Made by a program: the position numbers and the translations under genes. A stretch of 64,000 nucleotides of DNA from positions 1,240,501 to 1,304,500 of the forward strand of contig NZ_CP071007.1 of NCBI RefSeq assembly GCF_018417635.1. Direction: 5' to 3'. This DNA is from Pseudomonas sp. SORT22. Its GTDB lineage: Bacteria > Pseudomonadota > Gammaproteobacteria > Pseudomonadales > Pseudomonadaceae. The first letter of the stretch is position 1, and every line of letters begins with the position of its first letter. Of this stretch, positions 1 to 8,850 are shown in pieces. The notes beneath the pieces were generated by a model, which was given only the letters and a program-made list of their open reading frames with translations, was not told the DNA's origin and ran no database searches.

Positions 1-80
1 TAATCTTGTTGCTGAAATGAATGAAAAACAGCAGCCCTAGCGCGGCCCTGCTAAAAGGGTCTTCGACAGCGATCCCGACC

Positions 81-440
81 ATGTTTGACGAGCGCCGCAT
101 CGAGCGTCACCAGCTCCCTTATTTTCTCAAAGTCTTCAACCGCTTCACCGACCAGCCCATCGGCTACCTGGGAAATGTGTCCGAAGACGGCCTGATGCTG
201 ATCAGCCAGCTGCCGATGCTGGTCGGCCCGGATTTCGAGTTGCAGCTCAAAGTCCCGGGCCGCGATGGCGCAGTGCACCTGATCAACCTCACCGCCAGTT
301 GCCTGTGGAGCCATGAAGACCAGACGCCCGGGCATTACGACTCGGGTTTCATGCTGCTGCAGGCGCCACGTGACTACGAGCAACTGGTGCGTGCCCTGCG
401 CAACTATTTCAGCTTCCATCCGTTGAACGCTTCGGCCTGA
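81..440 (+). CDS. PilZ domain protein
   Basis: Probable single-domain PilZ protein, a family that binds cyclic-di-GMP and passes the signal to a partner. The N-terminus shows the arginine-rich start (RRIERHQ) and, about 25 residues later, the N-x-S-x-x-G element (NVSEDG) typical of PilZ ligand sites. The rest is a small beta-rich domain; no membrane segment is visible. I start at the ATG directly before FDERRIERH. An in-frame ATG at 21 would add 20 low-complexity residues, and neither start has a convincing ribosome binding site. The partner cannot be inferred from the neighbours. Confidence 0.8.
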   Translation: MFDERRIERHQLPYFLKVFNRFTDQPIGYLGNVSEDGLMLISQLPMLVGPDFELQLKVPGRDGAVHLINLTASCLWSHEDQTPGHYDSGFMLLQAPRDYEQLVRALRNYFSFHPLNASA

Positions 441-501
441 CGCTGGCCGTGACGGGCTGCTGGCCCTAGACTCTGGGCGACCTTCTGTTCAGGACGACCC
501 C

Positions 502-1932
502 GTGAGCTCCAGCATTTTCTGGCACGACTACGAAACCACCGGTATCAACCCGCGCAACGACCGGCCCTTGCAGGTCGCCGGGGTGCGCACCGACCTTGAC
601 CTCAACGAGATCGAGGCGCCGATCAACTTCTATTGCCAGCCCAGCGCCGATATCCTGCCGCATCCCAAGGCTTGCCTGGTCACCGGCATCACTCCGCAGC
701 AACTGGCCGCCAACGGCTTGAGCGAAGCCGAGTTCATGACCCGGGTGCATGCCGAACTGGCCCGCCCCGGCACCTGTGGCGCCGGCTACAACAGCTTGCG
801 GTTCGACGACGAAGTCACCCGCTACAGCCTGTATCGCAACTTTTTTGATCCCTATGCCCGCGAGTGGCAGGGCGGCAACAGCCGCTGGGACTTGATCGAC
901 ATCGTACGCACTGCTTATGCCCTGCGCCCGGACGGTATCGAGTGGCCACAACAGGACGGGCGCACCAGTTTGCGCCTGGAGTTGCTCACTGCCGCCAATG
1001 GCATCGACCATGGCCAGGCCCATGAAGCGTTGTCTGACGTGCGCGCCACCATTGCACTTGCGCGATTGATCCGACAGAAACAGCCCAAGCTTTATGACTG
1101 GTTGTTTCAACTGCGCAGCAAGCAGAAAGTCCTCGACCAGATTCGATTATTACAACCGATGGTGCATATCTCTGGCCGTTTCTCTGCGGCACGCAATTAT
1201 CTGGGGGTGGTATTACCTCTGGCCTGGCACCCGCGCAATCGCAATGCCTTGATTGTCTGTGACCTGCACCTGGATGTTCAGCCCTTGATAGATGAGGATG
1301 CTGATTCACTGCGTCAGCGTTTATACACTCGTCGTGAGGAAATGCCTGACGGACAATTGCCGGTGCCGTTGAAATTAATCCATATCAATCGCTGCCCGGT
1401 GGTCGCCCCGTTGAGTGTATTGCGTGGCGAAGATCAGCAGCGTTTGCAACTGGATATGGCTGTTTATCAGGCGCGCGCGGCGAGTCTGATTGCCGCCGCC
1501 GGGCAATGGCAGGAGAAATTGCCGCTGGTTTATAGCGCCGAGGAGTTTGCTCCCAGCGAAGACCCGGAACAGCAGTTGTATGATGGCTTTCTTGGCGATC
1601 GTGATCGGCGTTTGTGCGAGCAAGTGCGCAGTGTCGATCCGCAGCAACTAGGGCAGGGGCAGTGGATGTTCGATGATGAACGTTTGCCAGAATTGTTGTT
1701 TCGTTATCGCGCACGCAATTTCAGCGAAACCTTGAATGCCGAGGAACGCCAGCGTTGGCAAACCTTCTGCCAGCAACGCCTGAGCGACCCGTTGATGGGC
1801 GCGCCCAATACCCTTGGGGATTTCGAGCGGGCCCTGCAGGAATGCTGGCTGGACGCCGACGCCCAGCAACAGCTGTTGCTCGGCCAGTGGCGTAACCATG
1901 TGCAGGCGCTTAAGTTGCAATTGGGAATGTAA
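502..1932 (+). CDS. sbcB: Exodeoxyribonuclease I
   Basis: Single-strand-specific 3'-5' exonuclease of recombination and mismatch repair. The first catalytic motif of the DEDDh fold is D9-Y-E11-T-T-G, and the closing motif is H174-x-x-x-x-D179 (HEALSD). The 476-aa length matches E. coli SbcB (475). Translation starts at a GTG. An ExoI-specific SH3-like/helical C-terminal half follows the nuclease domain. It stands alone, converges on mvaT, and ends just before a shared terminator. Confidence 0.97.
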   Translation: MSSSIFWHDYETTGINPRNDRPLQVAGVRTDLDLNEIEAPINFYCQPSADILPHPKACLVTGITPQQLAANGLSEAEFMTRVHAELARPGTCGAGYNSLRFDDEVTRYSLYRNFFDPYAREWQGGNSRWDLIDIVRTAYALRPDGIEWPQQDGRTSLRLELLTAANGIDHGQAHEALSDVRATIALARLIRQKQPKLYDWLFQLRSKQKVLDQIRLLQPMVHISGRFSAARNYLGVVLPLAWHPRNRNALIVCDLHLDVQPLIDEDADSLRQRLYTRREEMPDGQLPVPLKLIHINRCPVVAPLSVLRGEDQQRLQLDMAVYQARAASLIAAAGQWQEKLPLVYSAEEFAPSEDPEQQLYDGFLGDRDRRLCEQVRSVDPQQLGQGQWMFDDERLPELLFRYRARNFSETLNAEERQRWQTFCQQRLSDPLMGAPNTLGDFERALQECWLDADAQQQLLLGQWRNHVQALKLQLGM

Positions 1933-1948
1933 GCAAACGTTGAAAATA

Positions 1949-1975
1949 AAAAACGCCAGCAAGGCTGGCGTTTTT
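1949..1975. terminator. Bidirectional terminator between sbcB and mvaT
   Basis: The stem ACGCCAGC/GCTGGCGT is flanked by an A-run on the left and a T-run on the right, so it can end transcription from both convergent genes. The sbcB stop is 17 bp to the left and the mvaT stop about 32 bp to the right. Confidence 0.9.
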
Positions 1976-2006
1976 AGCGAGTAACACAAGGTTACCAGCG
2001 GGCTTA

Positions 2007-2384
2007 TTAACCCAGCAGGGTTGCCCAGCCTTCAACCACGTCACCACCCCATTTGGCTTTCCATTCTTTCAGGGTTTTGTGGTTGCCGCCTTTGGTTTCG
2101 ATGACTTCACCGTTGTGCGGGTTTTTGTATTGCTTGACCTTGCGCGCACGTTTGGTGCCGGTGGTTTTAACCGCGCCGCGCGGGGCTTTGTTCAGTTTGG
2201 CTTCTGGATCCAGCAGCGCAATGATGTCACGCAGGGACTTCGAATATTCGCCCATCAGTGCACGCAGTTTGCCTTCGAATTCCAGCTCGGTTTGCAGCTT
2301 GTCGTCTTGCGACAGGTTCTGCAGACGCGCTTGCAGTTCTTTGATGGCTTCTTCGGTAGCGCGATATTCGTTGATCAGGGACAT
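2007..2384 (-). CDS. mvaT: MvaT/TurA-family H-NS-like xenogeneic silencer
   Basis: A 125-aa H-NS-family nucleoid protein of Pseudomonas that coats AT-rich DNA and silences transferred genes. Residues 1-60 are an acidic, heptad-like helix for dimerisation and higher-order oligomers. The C-terminal DNA-binding domain contains the family GGN motif at residues 99-101 (KGGNHK) and a basic stretch, KRARKVKQYK. I start at MSLINEY. The longer frame to 2453 adds 23 residues with no family match. The upstream region is AT-rich and contains an 8-bp inverted repeat (TTTAAGCA at 2461-2468, TGCTTAAA at 2487-2494), consistent with autoregulation. Paralogues are common in the genus, so TurA, TurB and MvaT cannot be separated here. 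Confidence 0.93.
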   Translation of the reverse strand: MSLINEYRATEEAIKELQARLQNLSQDDKLQTELEFEGKLRALMGEYSKSLRDIIALLDPEAKLNKAPRGAVKTTGTKRARKVKQYKNPHNGEVIETKGGNHKTLKEWKAKWGGDVVEGWATLLG

Positions 2385-2698
2385 GAGGCGTTCCTTGGAA
2401 ATGAAGGATTTTGGACAGACAGTGCGGCAATAATAATCAGACAGTACCCCCAAGTAAACATTTAAGCAGGCAATTAGCTCAATGAATGCTTAAACACCTT
2501 GAGGGATTAGGTTAAGAAAAATTTACAAACTAAGTGGTTTTTCCAATAGTTAACTTGATCGCCAGCCCGCAGCGCTACACGGCAGTGCCCTCTACCGCGC
2601 CACCCGGGCAGGCGACAGGGCGCGTGCAATGAGTACTGCAGTTTTGCCGGGCACTCGCTAGAATGTGCGCCTTTGCGAAAGTTTCTGGAGTCCATTTC

Positions 2699-3550
2699 AT
2701 GCGCACCTACCGGCTGGTGATTGCCTGCCCCGACCGCGTTGGCATCGTCGCCAAAGTCAGTAATTTCCTGGCGTCCTATAACGGCTGGATCAACGAAGCC
2801 AACCACCACTCCGACGAGCAGAGCGGCTGGTTCTTCATGCGCCACGAAATCCGCGCCGAAACCCTGCCGTTCGGTATCGAGGAATTTCGTGAAGCCTTCG
2901 CACCGATCGCCGAAGAGTTCTCGATGGTCTGGCGCATCACCGATACCGACCAGAAGAAGCGCGTAGTATTGATGGCCAGCCGCGAGTCCCACTGCCTGGC
3001 CGACCTGCTGCACCGCTGGCATGCCAAGGAACTGGACTGCGACATTCCCTGTGTGATTTCCAACCACAACGACCTGCGCAGCATGGTCGAGTGGCACGGC
3101 ATCCCGTTCTTCCATGTGCCGGTCGATCCGCAGAACAAGCAGCCGGCCTTTGCCGAAGTCTCGCGCCTGGTCAAGGAGCACGGTGCCGACGTGGTGGTAC
3201 TGGCGCGCTACATGCAGATCCTGCCGCCGCAACTGTGCCAGGAATACGCCCAGCAGGTGATCAACATCCACCACAGCTTCCTGCCTTCGTTCGTCGGCGC
3301 CAAACCGTACCACCAGGCGTCGCTGCGCGGCGTCAAGCTGATCGGCGCGACCTGCCACTACGTCACCGAAGAACTCGATGCCGGCCCGATCATCGAGCAG
3401 GACGTGGTTCGCGTCAGCCATAGCGACAGCATCGAAGACATGGTGCGTTTCGGCCGTGACGTCGAGAAAATGGTCCTGGCCCGCGGCCTGCGTTATCACC
3501 TGGAAGACCGCGTGCTGGTCCACGGCAACAAGACCGTGGTGTTCAACTAA
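2699..3550 (+). CDS. purU: Formyltetrahydrofolate deformylase
   Basis: Hydrolyses 10-formyl-THF to THF and formate, balancing one-carbon pools and supplying formate for PurT. The protein has 283 aa. An N-terminal ACT domain (about residues 1-80) is followed by a formyltransferase-like catalytic domain carrying INIHHSFLPSF (H191/H192 region) and, later, the ELDAGPII motif with its aspartate. The start MRTYRLV has GGAG about 9 bp upstream (2687-2690). An upstream in-frame ATG at 2663 lacks this signal. Confidence 0.96.
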   Translation: MRTYRLVIACPDRVGIVAKVSNFLASYNGWINEANHHSDEQSGWFFMRHEIRAETLPFGIEEFREAFAPIAEEFSMVWRITDTDQKKRVVLMASRESHCLADLLHRWHAKELDCDIPCVISNHNDLRSMVEWHGIPFFHVPVDPQNKQPAFAEVSRLVKEHGADVVVLARYMQILPPQLCQEYAQQVINIHHSFLPSFVGAKPYHQASLRGVKLIGATCHYVTEELDAGPIIEQDVVRVSHSDSIEDMVRFGRDVEKMVLARGLRYHLEDRVLVHGNKTVVFN

Positions 3551-3573
3551 GCCTCAGTGCCGGAGGTTGGCCA

Positions 3574-3747
3574 ATGGCCGATCCACTCGACAAGGCTACC
3601 TCCAAGGCCCCGCCGACCCTCGGCGAGGGCTGCCTGAGCCGCTACGACCCGGATGCGCTGGACAGCGAAGACGGCACCGATTTTCCCGGTGCCGCCGAGC
3701 TCTGGGAGCAGCTCAAGCCGGCTAGCGACGAACCCGCGCCTGACTGA
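3574..3747 (+). CDS. Small acidic hypothetical protein downstream of purU
   Basis: A 57-aa reading frame 23 bp after the purU stop, with a strong GGAGG at 3562-3566 before its ATG. The product is acidic, proline-rich at both ends, and has no membrane segment or signal peptide; a central part reads LSRYDPDALDSEDGTDFPG. Its last 26 bp overlap the 3' end of the convergent YbhN-like gene. I do not recognise a function. The ribosome binding site, the spacing and an uninterrupted GC-rich frame support expression with purU. Confidence 0.6.
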   Translation: MADPLDKATSKAPPTLGEGCLSRYDPDALDSEDGTDFPGAAELWEQLKPASDEPAPD

Positions 3748-4726
3748 GCCGCCAGCGCTCCAGCAGCGGCCGACCCAGCAGGCAGAGGAACACCGGGCCA
3801 CCGGCGACCAGGTAGAAATAGTAGGTCACCAGCCGCCAGATCAGGATGGCCGCCGCCGCGGTCGATGTGCCCACCAAAGGCGAAAGCAATGCGGCCGAGG
3901 TCATTTCAGCCGCGCCTGCACCGCCCGGCAGCAGGCTGAATTGCCCGGCGCTGAGCGACAGCATCTGCACCAGGAAGCTCGGTATCCACTGCAGATCGAC
4001 CCCAAGCCCGCGCAACGCCAGGTACAGCACGCTGTAGCGCAGCCCCCAGTGCACGCAGGTCAGGGCAAACACCAGCGCCAGGGTGCGTTTGGGTAGCCGC
4101 CAGGTTTCGCCCAGGGCGCGAAAGAAGTGCAGCAGCTTGCGCGTCCAGCGTCGGCGCCTGCGGGCGGACACCTTGAGCCTGTGCAGCAACCGGCCATTGA
4201 GGCGCAGTAGCGCGCGACGGTATCGCAGCAAGCCGAGCAGGGTGGCGAAGGCGGTGAACATCAACAGCGCGCTGCTGAGCAGCAGGCCCTCCAGGCTGCG
4301 GTTGAGACTGTGGAACAGCGCGTAGCCGGCGATCCCCAGCATGGCGCAGAAAAAGAACAGCAGATCATTGAGCTGGTCGGCAGCAAATACCGCGCTGCTG
4401 CGCGCCGGCCCGATGCGATCGCGGGCCAGCAAGGCCATCAGTGCCAGCGGCCCGCCGCTGCCGCCCGGCGTTGTACAGATGGCAAACTCGGTGGCCATGA
4501 TCACCCCCAGGCTGCGCAAGCGCCCCAGCGCCGCGCCCTGGCTGCCGAGCAGCAGACGCAGGCGCATGGCGTTGATGATCCAGCACACTACAATCATGGC
4601 GAACAGGCCCAGCAGCAGTTGCGGGGCAAAACCACGCAGGCGCGGCAACAGCTCGCTGCCTCCGAGCAGGGCTGGCACCAGCAGCGCCCCGATCAGCGCC
4701 ATCAGCAGCCAGGGCAGGCGGTTCAC
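3722..4726 (-). CDS. YbhN/UPF0104-family inner-membrane protein
   Basis: A 334-aa polytopic membrane protein of the lysylphosphatidylglycerol synthase transmembrane superfamily (YbhN, AglD2-like). About eight hydrophobic segments are separated by basic loops, one very basic (KVSARRRRRWTRK). The family motif region LSLSAGQFSLLPGGAGAAEM lies near residues 250-270. Members are flippase-like or help synthesise lipid-linked products; the substrate is unknown. It is the last gene of an operon and starts 4 bp inside the deacetylase gene (ATGA overlap), so it probably acts on the product of the two upstream enzymes. Confidence 0.85.
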   Translation of the reverse strand: MNRLPWLLMALIGALLVPALLGGSELLPRLRGFAPQLLLGLFAMIVVCWIINAMRLRLLLGSQGAALGRLRSLGVIMATEFAICTTPGGSGGPLALMALLARDRIGPARSSAVFAADQLNDLLFFFCAMLGIAGYALFHSLNRSLEGLLLSSALLMFTAFATLLGLLRYRRALLRLNGRLLHRLKVSARRRRRWTRKLLHFFRALGETWRLPKRTLALVFALTCVHWGLRYSVLYLALRGLGVDLQWIPSFLVQMLSLSAGQFSLLPGGAGAAEMTSAALLSPLVGTSTAAAAILIWRLVTYYFYLVAGGPVFLCLLGRPLLERWRLSQARVRR

Positions 4727-5484
4727 CGAGGGTGCCTGCTGGCCAGCCAGGCGGATTTGGTCATCGGCTCGCGGCCCTGGCGCAGCAAGCGCTGGACCGT
4801 TTGCAGCCAGTAGCGGCGGGAAAAGCCATGGCGCATGTCCACCGGGTGCAGGCCCAGGCGGATCACCGGCGCTTGGCGCAGGCGCGCCTCACGTACGTCG
4901 CACAACACTTTCGACAGCCCGCGGCGCCAACGGCTGCGGGCGCTCCAGACCAGGCCGGGGGCCGCGATCGGGCTGAAGTCGGGCAATTGAAAGATGTGCT
5001 GCGGGTCGCTGGTGTAACGCAGCGGGAGTTGGCGCAAGGCCTGGCGGGTGCCGTCGCTCATCAGCCAGGCCGGGGCGACAAAACCCGCCAGGGGCCAGTC
5101 ATAGCGGCGGAACAGGTCGATACCGGCTTCAAGGCGTTGCCGCGCCTGGGGCTGGTCGAGGCTGTAGAACTCGCCTTCCCAGGTATAGATGCGGCGCATG
5201 AAGTAGTCCCGCGGCGAGCGCGGTGGCGGGCTGTCATCGGCATGAAAGTAGCCATGCAGGGCCATTTCGTCGCCACGCTGCAAGCGCCGGTCGAGCATCA
5301 GGCGAAATCCGGGGGCCTGCTCCAGGGCATTGCGCTTGTGAAAGTCCGGCACCACCAGCCAGGTCATGGGAATGTTGCCCAGAGCGTCGATGGCTTCGAC
5401 GAAGGGTTGGTAGTCCGGCCAGGTTTCCGGCGCGACATCATGCAGCACCAGCAGCAGGCTCGGGCGATCGGCAGGCTCAGGCAT
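4723..5484 (-). CDS. Polysaccharide deacetylase family (DUF2334-like) protein
   Basis: A 253-aa NodB-fold enzyme. Early LLVLHDVAPE gives the His-Asp pair of motif 1, and LHGYFHAD gives the H-x-x-x-H metal motif. No signal peptide is visible, so a cytoplasmic or membrane-facing substrate is likely. The start MPEPADRP overlaps the glycosyltransferase stop by 8 bp. The frame extends to 5541 but those residues lie inside the glycosyltransferase. Gene order predicts deacetylation of a glycan or glycolipid built by the upstream enzyme. Confidence 0.85.
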   Translation of the reverse strand: MPEPADRPSLLLVLHDVAPETWPDYQPFVEAIDALGNIPMTWLVVPDFHKRNALEQAPGFRLMLDRRLQRGDEMALHGYFHADDSPPPRSPRDYFMRRIYTWEGEFYSLDQPQARQRLEAGIDLFRRYDWPLAGFVAPAWLMSDGTRQALRQLPLRYTSDPQHIFQLPDFSPIAAPGLVWSARSRWRRGLSKVLCDVREARLRQAPVIRLGLHPVDMRHGFSRRYWLQTVQRLLRQGREPMTKSAWLASRHPR

Positions 5485-6598
5485 GAGCGCGTACCGGCAT
5501 CGGGTGGCCGAGCACCGCCCGGTAATGCTCGAGCAGGCCATTGACTACGCTGTCCCAGGCGTAGTGCTGCTCGACATGGGCGCGGGCCTGCTGACCCATG
5601 TGCCGGGCACCGGCCTCGAACACCTCGCGCACCGTGCGGGCCATGGCCTGGCCATCGTTGGGCGGGCACAGGCGCCCGCAGTGCTCGTTGACGATTTCGC
5701 TGAAGGCCCCGGCGGCCACGGCAATGACCGGAATGGCACTGGCCATGGCTTCGAGAATCACCAGGCCGAAGGTCTCCTGGTCGCCTGCGTGCAGCAGGGC
5801 ATCGGCGCTGGCCAGCAGGCGGGCGACTTCAGTGGCCGGGCAGAAGTGATCGATGACGCTGACGTTGGCCGGCACCGTGGCCGGCATGTGCGAGCCCACC
5901 AGCAGCAGGTGATAGTGCTTGCCCAGACGTTTCATGCAGTCGAGCAGTACCGGCAGGTTCTTCTCCCGCGAGCCGCGTCCGGCGAACACCAGCAGGCGCG
6001 TGGTATCGGCGAGACCCAGTTGCCGGCGCAGCGACAGGTCACGGTGCTGCGGGTGGAAGGTTGCCAGGTCGACGCCCAGGCGCTGCACATGGACATTGTC
6101 GATACCCAGGCCGCGCAACTTGTCGGCCATTACCTGACTCGGCGCCAGCACCCGGTCGAAATTGCCATAGAGTTTGCTGACATAGGCTTCGACGTTGGGC
6201 GTGAACCAGTTGCCCATGCGGTTGCTCACCAGCAACGGCAGGTCGGAGTGATAGAAGCCGATCACCGGCACATCCAGCTGGCGCCGGGCATCCAGCGCCG
6301 CCCAGGCGGTCAGGTAGGGGTCACCGACCTCGATCAGGTCCGGCTGAAGATCGTGCAGGACATTGCGCCAAGGTGCCAGGCGCAGGGGGAAGCGATAGCC
6401 GTTGCCGAATGGCAGGGCCGGGGCCGGCACCTTGTAGATGCCGTTATCGTGGCTGGCGCTGGCGCCGGGAATCAACAGGCTGTGACGAACACCGGGAGTA
6501 AGGCCCAGGCGGCGGTGTTTGGCATCAAGATAGGTACGCACGCCGCCGCTGGCGGGCGCGTAGAACATGGTGATGTCAGCGATGTGCACGATCAGCAT
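5477..6598 (-). CDS. Family 4 glycosyltransferase
   Basis: A 373-aa GT-B fold glycosyltransferase. The N-terminus has MFYAPASGGVRTYLD, with the Gly-rich acceptor loop, and the C-terminal half has FAGRGSREKNLPVLL and DQETFGLVILEAMA, the E-x7-E donor-binding motif. I start at MLIVHIAD; GGAGGG directly abuts this ATG, so a GTG 30 bp upstream (6628) remains possible. First gene of the overlapping operon with the deacetylase and the YbhN-like protein. The sugar and acceptor are unknown. Confidence 0.88.
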   Translation of the reverse strand: MLIVHIADITMFYAPASGGVRTYLDAKHRRLGLTPGVRHSLLIPGASASHDNGIYKVPAPALPFGNGYRFPLRLAPWRNVLHDLQPDLIEVGDPYLTAWAALDARRQLDVPVIGFYHSDLPLLVSNRMGNWFTPNVEAYVSKLYGNFDRVLAPSQVMADKLRGLGIDNVHVQRLGVDLATFHPQHRDLSLRRQLGLADTTRLLVFAGRGSREKNLPVLLDCMKRLGKHYHLLLVGSHMPATVPANVSVIDHFCPATEVARLLASADALLHAGDQETFGLVILEAMASAIPVIAVAAGAFSEIVNEHCGRLCPPNDGQAMARTVREVFEAGARHMGQQARAHVEQHYAWDSVVNGLLEHYRAVLGHPMPVRAHA

Positions 6599-6610
6599 CC
6601 CTCCGAGATC

Positions 6611-6655
6611 GTCTCCAGAGTGTGTCACCAGGCGGCTTTTCGCCGCTGGAGACGC
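6611..6655. promoter_or_regulatory. Nested inverted repeats in the glycosyltransferase leader
   Basis: An outer 8-bp repeat, GTCTCCAG (6611-6618) and CTGGAGAC (6648-6655), encloses an inner hairpin GCGGC-TTTTC-GCCGC. It sits immediately upstream of the glycosyltransferase start codon and includes its possible GGAG sequence, so folding of the leader could limit translation. Structure is seen; function is inferred. Confidence 0.4.
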
Positions 6656-6711
6656 GCCCTAAGGTTGACCTCTATGAAGGATAGTTTGTTCGATTGGGTT
6701 CGGTAGCGGCT

Positions 6712-6794
6712 AGCGGCAAGCTACAAGCTGCAAGAAAAAGCAGAGCGCACTAGGCTCTGTTTCTTCTTGCACCTTACAGCTTGTAGCTTGCCGC
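6712..6794. repeat. Imperfect long inverted repeat, REP-like
   Basis: AGCGGCAAGCTACAAGCTGC on the left is mirrored by GCTTGTAGCTTGCCGCT on the right, with an inner CAGAGC/GCTCTG stem. Such AAGCTACAAGC repeats recur between genes in fluorescent Pseudomonas. It lies just after the chemoreceptor stop codon and may end its transcript. Confidence 0.6.
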
Positions 6795-6800
6795 TCAAGC

Positions 6801-8681
6801 TCAAATACGGAAGCTGCCCACCAGTTGTTTCAGGCGGCTGGCTTGTTGCTCCAGGTCGGCGCAGGCGCGCAGGGTCGACTGCAGGTTCTCGACCCCTTCC
6901 TGGTTGAGCATGTTGATTTCGTTGATGTCCATGTTGATCGAATCGACCACGGCGGTTTGTTCTTCGGTGGCGGTGGCCACCGACTGGTTCATGCCGTCGA
7001 TCTCGCCGATGCGCAGGGTTACGCTGCCCAGGCGCTCACCGGCCTGGTTGGCGATCTCGACGCTGTCCTGGCTGTGGCGCTGGCTTTGGCCCATGGTGTC
7101 GACCGATTCACGGGCGCCGACCTGCAGCTCTTCGATCATGTTCTGCACTTGCTGCGCCGACTCCTGGGTGCGGTGCGCCAGGTTGCGTACTTCATCGGCG
7201 ACCACAGCAAAACCGCGACCGGCTTCCCCTGCGCGTGCCGCCTCGATGGCGGCGTTGAGCGCCAGCAGGTTGGTCTGCTGCGAGATGCTGGTGATCACTT
7301 CGAGGATCTGGCCGATGTTCACCGTTTTGCTGTTGAGCGTCTCGATGTGTGCGCTGGAAGTGCAGATCAGGTCCGACAGACGGTTCATCGCCTGGATGCT
7401 GCGATCGACCACCTGCTGGCCTTCTTCAGCCAGATGCCGTGCCGAGCTTGCCTGTTGCGAGGCTTGCGCGGCGTTGTGGGCGATTTCCTGGGCGGCGGCG
7501 CCCAACTGGTTGATCGCCGCGGCAACGCTGTTGGTGCGGTTGGACTGCTCGTCGGAGTTGACCATCGACGAGTTGGAGGCGCTGACTACCCGCAGGGCCA
7601 CTTCGTTGACCTGCTCGGTGGCCGAGGACACTTCGCGGATCGAGCCGTGGATGCGCTCGACGAAGCGGTTGAAGGCGGTGCCGAGGATGCCGAATTCGTC
7701 GTGGTTATGGATCGCCAGACGCTTGGTCAGGTCGCCCTCACCTTCGGCGATGTCCTCCATGGCCCGGGTCATGGTGTGCAGCGGTTGCATCAGTACGCGG
7801 ATCAGCAGGCCGAGCAGGGCAATGATGATGACCACGGCGACCAGGGTGGCAATCACCGCCGAGGTGCGGAACTTGCTCAGCATCGAGTAGGCCTCGTCCT
7901 TGTCTACCGACAGGCCGATGTACCAGTTAGCCGAAGGCAGGCCCTTGACCGGGGCGAAGCTGAGGATCCGGGTCTTGCCGTCAAGTTCGACCTCGCTCGG
8001 TTCCTTGCTGATGCGCGGGGTGTTCTGTGGGAACAGGTCCGACAGCGACTTCATCACCAGGTTTTTATCCGGGTGCACGAGGATCTTGCCTTGATCGTTG
8101 ATCAGGAAGGCGTAGCCCATGCCGCCGAAGTTCAGCGAGTTGATGATCTCGGTCAGGCCGTCGAGGGCCAGGTCGCCACCGACCACGCCAACGTTGCGCG
8201 CAGCGGTCGCCACCACCGAAATGACCATCTTGCCGGTGCTGACATCAATATAAGGTTCGGTCAGGATCGGCCCGTTGGCGGCCATGCCGTCTTTATACCA
8301 GGGGCGTACGCGCGGGTCGTAGCCGTCGGGCATCTTGGTCTGTGGGCGGATGGTGAAACCGCCATTGACGTCACCCAGGTAAATGGTCAGGAAACTTGAG
8401 ACCAGCGCTTGTTGGCCGAGCAGCGTGCCGACTTTGTCAGCCTCGGGAAACGCGGCAATGTTTTGTGCAACGTTTTGTACCAGCAGAATACGACCGTCAA
8501 ACAGGTTCTTGATATTGGTCGAAGTGGTTTCGCCCATTTCTTCAAGATAGTTTTCCAGATCCTCGCGAATGGCATTACGCTGCAAGAAATCGTTGTACAA
8601 GGTAAACAGGGTAAAGGCGATCATGACGATCAGCGAGGCGGCCAATAGGATCTTGTGGCTGAATCGGAGGCTTTTGTTCAT
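6801..8681 (-). CDS. mcpG: Methyl-accepting chemotaxis receptor, dCache amino-acid type (McpG/PctC-like)
   Basis: A 626-aa transmembrane chemoreceptor. TM1 is at about residues 11-31, a periplasmic dCache domain at 35-275, TM2 at about 277-298, then HAMP and a signalling domain with the conserved hairpin tip ([20 protein letters not shown]). The sensor has Y121, R126, W128, Y129, Y144 and D146, the residue pattern that contacts the amino and carboxyl groups of amino acids in PctA-type receptors. The gene occupies the position where KT2440 carries mcpG, a GABA receptor, as I recall. Ligand identity is inferred from synteny and motif only. Confidence 0.9.
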   Translation of the reverse strand: MNKSLRFSHKILLAASLIVMIAFTLFTLYNDFLQRNAIREDLENYLEEMGETTSTNIKNLFDGRILLVQNVAQNIAAFPEADKVGTLLGQQALVSSFLTIYLGDVNGGFTIRPQTKMPDGYDPRVRPWYKDGMAANGPILTEPYIDVSTGKMVISVVATAARNVGVVGGDLALDGLTEIINSLNFGGMGYAFLINDQGKILVHPDKNLVMKSLSDLFPQNTPRISKEPSEVELDGKTRILSFAPVKGLPSANWYIGLSVDKDEAYSMLSKFRTSAVIATLVAVVIIIALLGLLIRVLMQPLHTMTRAMEDIAEGEGDLTKRLAIHNHDEFGILGTAFNRFVERIHGSIREVSSATEQVNEVALRVVSASNSSMVNSDEQSNRTNSVAAAINQLGAAAQEIAHNAAQASQQASSARHLAEEGQQVVDRSIQAMNRLSDLICTSSAHIETLNSKTVNIGQILEVITSISQQTNLLALNAAIEAARAGEAGRGFAVVADEVRNLAHRTQESAQQVQNMIEELQVGARESVDTMGQSQRHSQDSVEIANQAGERLGSVTLRIGEIDGMNQSVATATEEQTAVVDSINMDINEINMLNQEGVENLQSTLRACADLEQQASRLKQLVGSFRI

Positions 8682-8850
8682 AACGTGTCGGTCCGCTAAG
8701 GTCTTGTTATCCGGGTCGTTCGCACAAAGAACAGCGTGAAAGCAGTGCAGGTCCCAATTCCTTGTCGGGCTATTCCTGTCTTCCTGGTGGTCTATCGCTA
8801 TTTAATATCGGCCGTTTCAAGCCAAAGCTTTAAACAGAGGGTGAAAAAAC

